Part shown: piece by piece, positions 49,492-52,452 of the stretch
Layout of the letters: each line of letters opens with the position of its first letter
Numbering within the stretch: the first letter of the stretch is position 1
Assembly (NCBI GenBank): GCA_016213405.1
Contig: JACRAM010000113.1
Coordinates: 1 to 52,452, forward strand
Origin: Bacteroidota bacterium
Lineage (GTDB): Bacteria > Bacteroidota > Bacteroidia > Palsa-948
Direction: 5' to 3'
Length of the DNA stretch: 52,452 nt
Notes under the pieces: model-generated
The model's database searches: none
What the model saw: the letters and a program-made list of their open reading frames with translations, nothing else
What the model was told of the DNA's origin: nothing
Position numbers and translations under genes: made by a program

Positions 49492-50598
49492 ATGAAAAAC
49501 AAAAGCAAAAAGTTTTTAATTCAAAATTCAAAAGAGTTGTTCCTTTTGACTTTTGAATTATTCCTCTTTTGCCTTTTTTGCCTACTGCCTACTGCCTACT
49601 GCTTTTCACAGGACATTCACTTCTCGCAGTTTTATATGAATCCGCTTGCCATGAATCCGGCAAATGCTGGTGCAGATAGAAATGAGATGCAGGCAATTCT
49701 GAATTATAAGGACCAATGGAGAAGTGTTGCTTCTCCCTATAAAACTATTGCCCTTTCCTGCGATAAGAGAATTCAAAAGAAAAAAAGTGCTATGGATTTT
49801 TGGGCAGTGGGCATAAATTTTTTTAATGACAAAGCAGGGGATATTAATATGAAAACATTTCAGGCAAATATCTCGGCTGCCTATCATCATTATCTGAGCA
49901 AGGAAAAATATTCTTCTGTTGGTGTTGGATTGCAAACCGGTTTTGCACAGCGAAGCATTAGTTATGACGCGGTAACCTGGGGCAATCAATTTGACGGGAA
50001 CAGCTACAATCCCTTTCTCCCTACAGGCGAACCTGCCAGTGGCACTTCCTACGCCTATGGAGATTTTCTAAGCACCGGAGTTTTATATTCCTATAATAAT
50101 ACGTCCGGAAGAATAAAAGTCACTGATAATCATGAGTTGAAAGTTAATCTGGGATTTTCTGTTTTTCATATCACGCAACCCAAGTATTCATTTTATGAAT
50201 CGGGAGAGAAAATATATATGAAATATGTTTTGCATGGCAACGCTCTGCTTAGTGTGCCCAATACGAATATTGCCTTTGCTCCCGGTTTTATGTATTTCAG
50301 ACAAGGTCCGGCTCAGGAAATTTATCCGGGCACATTGATCAGATATAAACTCAGGCAAGCAAGCAAGTACACCGGTTATTATAAGTCAATGGCAATTTCA
50401 GTGGGCGCTTTCCTGAGAATGAAAGATGCCATTGCTCCTGTTGTATTATTCGAAAATGCGGGTTATAGTATCGGACTCAGTTATGATGTAAATGTCTCTG
50501 ATTTGAAAGTAGCTTCAACAGGCAGAGGAGGATTTGAAATTTCTCTGAAGTATCAAATGCCTGTTAGAGCCATTTACGGAAGCAGGTCTAAATTTTAA
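49492..50598 (+). CDS. PorP/SprF-like outer-membrane protein, copy 2
   Basis: 368 residues. Mature start QDIHFSQFYMNPLAMNPANAGAD is the classic PorP/SprF signature; the rest is an outer-membrane beta-barrel ending with SYDVNVSDLKVASTGRGGFEISLKYQM. It is the downstream partner of the type B protein at 48231. The signal peptide (about 40 residues; LFCLFCLLPTAYCFSQ) is built on GCCTACT heptamers and a TTCAAAAG/CTTTTGAA inverted pair. Confidence 0.93.
   Translation: MKNKSKKFLIQNSKELFLLTFELFLFCLFCLLPTAYCFSQDIHFSQFYMNPLAMNPANAGADRNEMQAILNYKDQWRSVASPYKTIALSCDKRIQKKKSAMDFWAVGINFFNDKAGDINMKTFQANISAAYHHYLSKEKYSSVGVGLQTGFAQRSISYDAVTWGNQFDGNSYNPFLPTGEPASGTSYAYGDFLSTGVLYSYNNTSGRIKVTDNHELKVNLGFSVFHITQPKYSFYESGEKIYMKYVLHGNALLSVPNTNIAFAPGFMYFRQGPAQEIYPGTLIRYKLRQASKYTGYYKSMAISVGAFLRMKDAIAPVVLFENAGYSIGLSYDVNVSDLKVASTGRGGFEISLKYQMPVRAIYGSRSKF
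49521..49602. repeat. Short-word repeats encoding the PorP copy 2 signal peptide
   Basis: TTCAAAATTCAAAAG at 49521-49535 with inverted CTTTTGAA at 49550-49557, then GCCTACT three times in a row at 49580-49600. They encode IQNSKE, LTFELF and LLPTAYC. Confidence 0.8.
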
Positions 50599-50666
50599 TG
50601 AAGAACACAAGCAAAAAAAAGTAGTATTATATATTATATAAAGGAACAAACTTCACTCTGAATAAC

Positions 50667-52452
50667 ATGAAAAAATTAATCATCACATCCGCAACAGTTT
50701 GCAGTTTGCAATTTGCCATCTGCCATCTGCCATCTGCCATCTTACATGCGCAGCAAAACACAGGCATAGGAACTCTTACCCCTGATCCCTCGGCAAAGCT
50801 GGATGTGGTTTCCACAACGCAGGGTGTGTTGGTTCCGCGCATGAACACTGCCCAGATGAATGCCATTGCTGCTCCCGCAAACGGACTTATGATTTACAAT
50901 ACAGATACCTTATGCTTCTTTTATTATAAATCAATTGCATGGATTTCACTTTGCAATGCAGGAGGCGGTTCATGTCCTGCTGGTCCACAAGGTCCTACTG
51001 GTGCAGCAGGAACCAATGGAACTAACGGAACAAATGGCACGAACGGCACAAACGGAACAAATGGCACTAACGGAATTAATGGCGTAACCGGTCCCACTGG
51101 TGCAGCGGGAGCAAATGGAACTAACGGAACAAATGGAATAACCGGACCAACTGGCGCTGCATCCACAATACCCGGACCTACCGGACCAACAGGTAATGGA
51201 ATCAGTTGCTGGGATTTGAACGGAAACGGAATAAATGATCCTGCTGAAGATTTGAACGGTGATGGTAGCTGGAACTCTCTTGACTGTGTGGTGGGTTCTC
51301 CCGGTCCTACCGGACCAACCGGTGCAGCAGGCATAAACGGTACTAATGGAACAAACGGAATAAATGGCGTAACCGGTCCTGCCGGAGCAAATGGAACTAA
51401 CGGTACCAATGGAACAAACGGAATAAATGGTGTAACCGGACCAACAGGTGCAGCAGGCATAAACGGTACTAATGGCACAAACGGAACAAATGGCGTAACC
51501 GGACCAACTGGCGCTGCATCCACAATACCCGGACCTACCGGTCCAACAGGAAATGGAATCAGTTGCTGGGACTTGAACGGAAACGGAATAAATGATCCTG
51601 CTGAAGATTTGAATGCGGATGGTTTCTGGAATTCTCTTGACTGCGTGGTGGGCTCTCCCGGACCAACCGGTCCAACAGGTGTAGCAGGCGCGAACGGTGC
51701 AACCGGTCCTGCCGGAGTTGCAGGTCCAACAGGTGCAGCCGGAGCGAATGGAACCAATGGAACCAACGGAGTGACCGGACCCACAGGAGTAGCCGGAACA
51801 AATGGCACGAATGGTATTAATGGAATAACCGGCACAACCGGACCGGCAGGAGTTGCCGGGCCCGCAGGACCCACAGGTGCAGCGGGAGCAAATGGTACGA
51901 ACGGAACCAACGGAGTGACCGGACCTACAGGTGTTGCAGGAACAAATGGCACGAACGGTATTAATGGAGTAACCGGCACAACCGGACCGGCAGGAGTTGC
52001 CGGACCCGCAGGTCCCACAGGTGCAGCCGGAGCAAATGGTACGAACGGAACCAATGGCGTAACCGGATCCACAGGTGTCGCAGGAACAAATGGTATTAAT
52101 GGAGTAACTGGCACAACCGGACCTGCAGGAGTTGCCGGACCCGCAGGACCCACAGGTGCAGCGGGAGCAAATGGCACCAACGGAACCAATGGCGTAACCG
52201 GACCCACAGGAGTAGCCGGAACAAATGGCACGAACGGTATTAATGGAGTAACCGGCACAACCGGACCGGCAGGAATTGCCGGACCCGCAGGACCAACAGG
52301 TGCAGCCGGAGCGAATGGTACGAACGGAACCAATGGCGTAACCGGACCTACAGGAGTAGCCGGAACAAATGGCACGAACGGTATTAATGGAGTAACAGGC
52401 ACAACCGGACCTGCAGGAGTTGCCGGACCCGCAGGACCAACAGGTGCAGCGG
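50667..52452 (+). CDS. Collagen-like surface protein, 3' end beyond the window
   Basis: At least 595 residues, open from the ATG at 50667 to the window end with no stop. Signal peptide MKKLIITSATVCSLQFAICH to about Gln29, then an N-terminal module common in Bacteroidota surface proteins and fibre-like proteins (TGIGTLTPDPSAKLDVVS, TQGVLVPRMNTAQMNAI, GLMIYNTDTLCFFYY; about 31-95). From about residue 103 a Gly-x-y collagen-like region (PAGPQGPTGAAG, NGTNGTNG) is interrupted twice by a calcium-loop-like segment DLNGNGINDPAEDLN flanked by two Cys. From 51726 it becomes a regular 48-residue repeat. It likely forms a trimeric fibre at the surface; the tail (possibly a T9SS signal) is not visible. 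Confidence 0.9.
   Translation, partial: MKKLIITSATVCSLQFAICHLPSAILHAQQNTGIGTLTPDPSAKLDVVSTTQGVLVPRMNTAQMNAIAAPANGLMIYNTDTLCFFYYKSIAWISLCNAGGGSCPAGPQGPTGAAGTNGTNGTNGTNGTNGTNGTNGINGVTGPTGAAGANGTNGTNGITGPTGAASTIPGPTGPTGNGISCWDLNGNGINDPAEDLNGDGSWNSLDCVVGSPGPTGPTGAAGINGTNGTNGINGVTGPAGANGTNGTNGTNGINGVTGPTGAAGINGTNGTNGTNGVTGPTGAASTIPGPTGPTGNGISCWDLNGNGINDPAEDLNADGFWNSLDCVVGSPGPTGPTGVAGANGATGPAGVAGPTGAAGANGTNGTNGVTGPTGVAGTNGTNGINGITGTTGPAGVAGPAGPTGAAGANGTNGTNGVTGPTGVAGTNGTNGINGVTGTTGPAGVAGPAGPTGAAGANGTNGTNGVTGSTGVAGTNGINGVTGTTGPAGVAGPAGPTGAAGANGTNGTNGVTGPTGVAGTNGTNGINGVTGTTGPAGIAGPAGPTGAAGANGTNGTNGVTGPTGVAGTNGTNGINGVTGTTGPAGVAGPAGPTGAA
50714..50741. repeat. TGCCATC heptamer, four tandem copies, in the collagen-like signal peptide
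   Basis: TGCCATC repeated exactly four times (50714-50741) after GCAGTTTGCAATT. It encodes AICHLPSAI, part of the signal-peptide core. Confidence 0.85.
51726..52452. repeat. 144-bp tandem repeats of the collagen-like gene
   Basis: Unit starts at 51726, 51870, 52014, 52149, 52293 and 52437, so spacing is 144, 144, 135, 144, 144 bp; the third unit lacks one NGT-type triplet (9 bp). Each unit encodes 48 residues (16 Gly-x-y triplets). Upstream, a 357-bp block carrying the DLNGNGIND segment is duplicated (about 51190 and 51547). Confidence 0.88.

Noticed and set aside
50924-52402. 492-codon minus-strand frame rich in Pro, Val, Ala
   Set aside because: It is the reverse complement of the Gly-x-y repeats of the + strand gene, starts and ends arbitrarily, has no signal peptide or domain, while the + strand frame begins with a signal peptide and a known N-terminal module.

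Overview
The window reads as chromosomal DNA from a member of the Bacteroidota, probably uncultured. Direct signs are type IX secretion (T9SS) client proteins with both sorting-tail types, two PorP/SprF-like outer-membrane proteins, many -7 boxes of the form TAnnTTTG in front of genes, almost no Shine-Dalgarno sequences, and a carbamoyl-phosphate synthase large chain without the C-terminal MGS domain. No rRNA, CRISPR array, phage or classical insertion sequence is visible. One tRNA (Cys, GCA) is present.

Layout. 0.2-2.8 kb: a biotin carrier protein and a secreted GH9 cellulase. 2.9-5.4 kb: a tight three-gene operon of a pentulose-phosphate epimerase fused to CBS domains, a DAHP-synthase-type aldolase and a KdsC-like phosphatase; together these resemble a 3-deoxy-ulosonate pathway in which the usual isomerase is replaced. 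5.4-9.3 kb: nucleoside transporter, bifunctional-nuclease-family protein and electron transfer flavoprotein (etfB-etfA). 9.4-21.1 kb: four secreted surface proteins, including two giant PKD/SprB-repeat proteins that share promoter and leader. 21.3-36.3 kb: a surface-glycan cluster (two sugar-nucleotide epimerases, a DegT aminotransferase, two methyltransferases, a heptose-type kinase/nucleotidyltransferase and isomerase, WecB, a glycosyltransferase, a YfhO-type membrane protein) containing three GxxExxY genes. 36.6-39.4 kb: carB. 39.6-45.6 kb: a trypsin-like lipoprotein, a beta-propeller T9SS protein, tRNA-Cys, folB and an LVIVD-repeat protein. 45.7-50.6 kb: two T9SS type B client/PorP pairs arranged divergently around a small membrane protein. 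50.7 kb to the end: a collagen-like surface protein that runs off the window on the + strand; the long open frame on the opposite strand is only its mirror image.

The most unusual layer is not a single gene. The window is full of short-word repeats (units of about 7-11 bp, repeated two to four times and then repeated again in inverted orientation). They occur (1) as gene-free hairpins between genes, (2) as inverted arms on both sides of every one of the three GxxExxY genes, each copy with a different word, and (3) inside coding sequence, where they write much of the signal peptides of five exported proteins and loops of four T9SS sorting tails. GxxExxY proteins carry a PD-(D/E)XK nuclease-like core, so I propose a repeat/nuclease system loosely analogous to REP/RAYT. 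That is inference and needs genome-wide testing.
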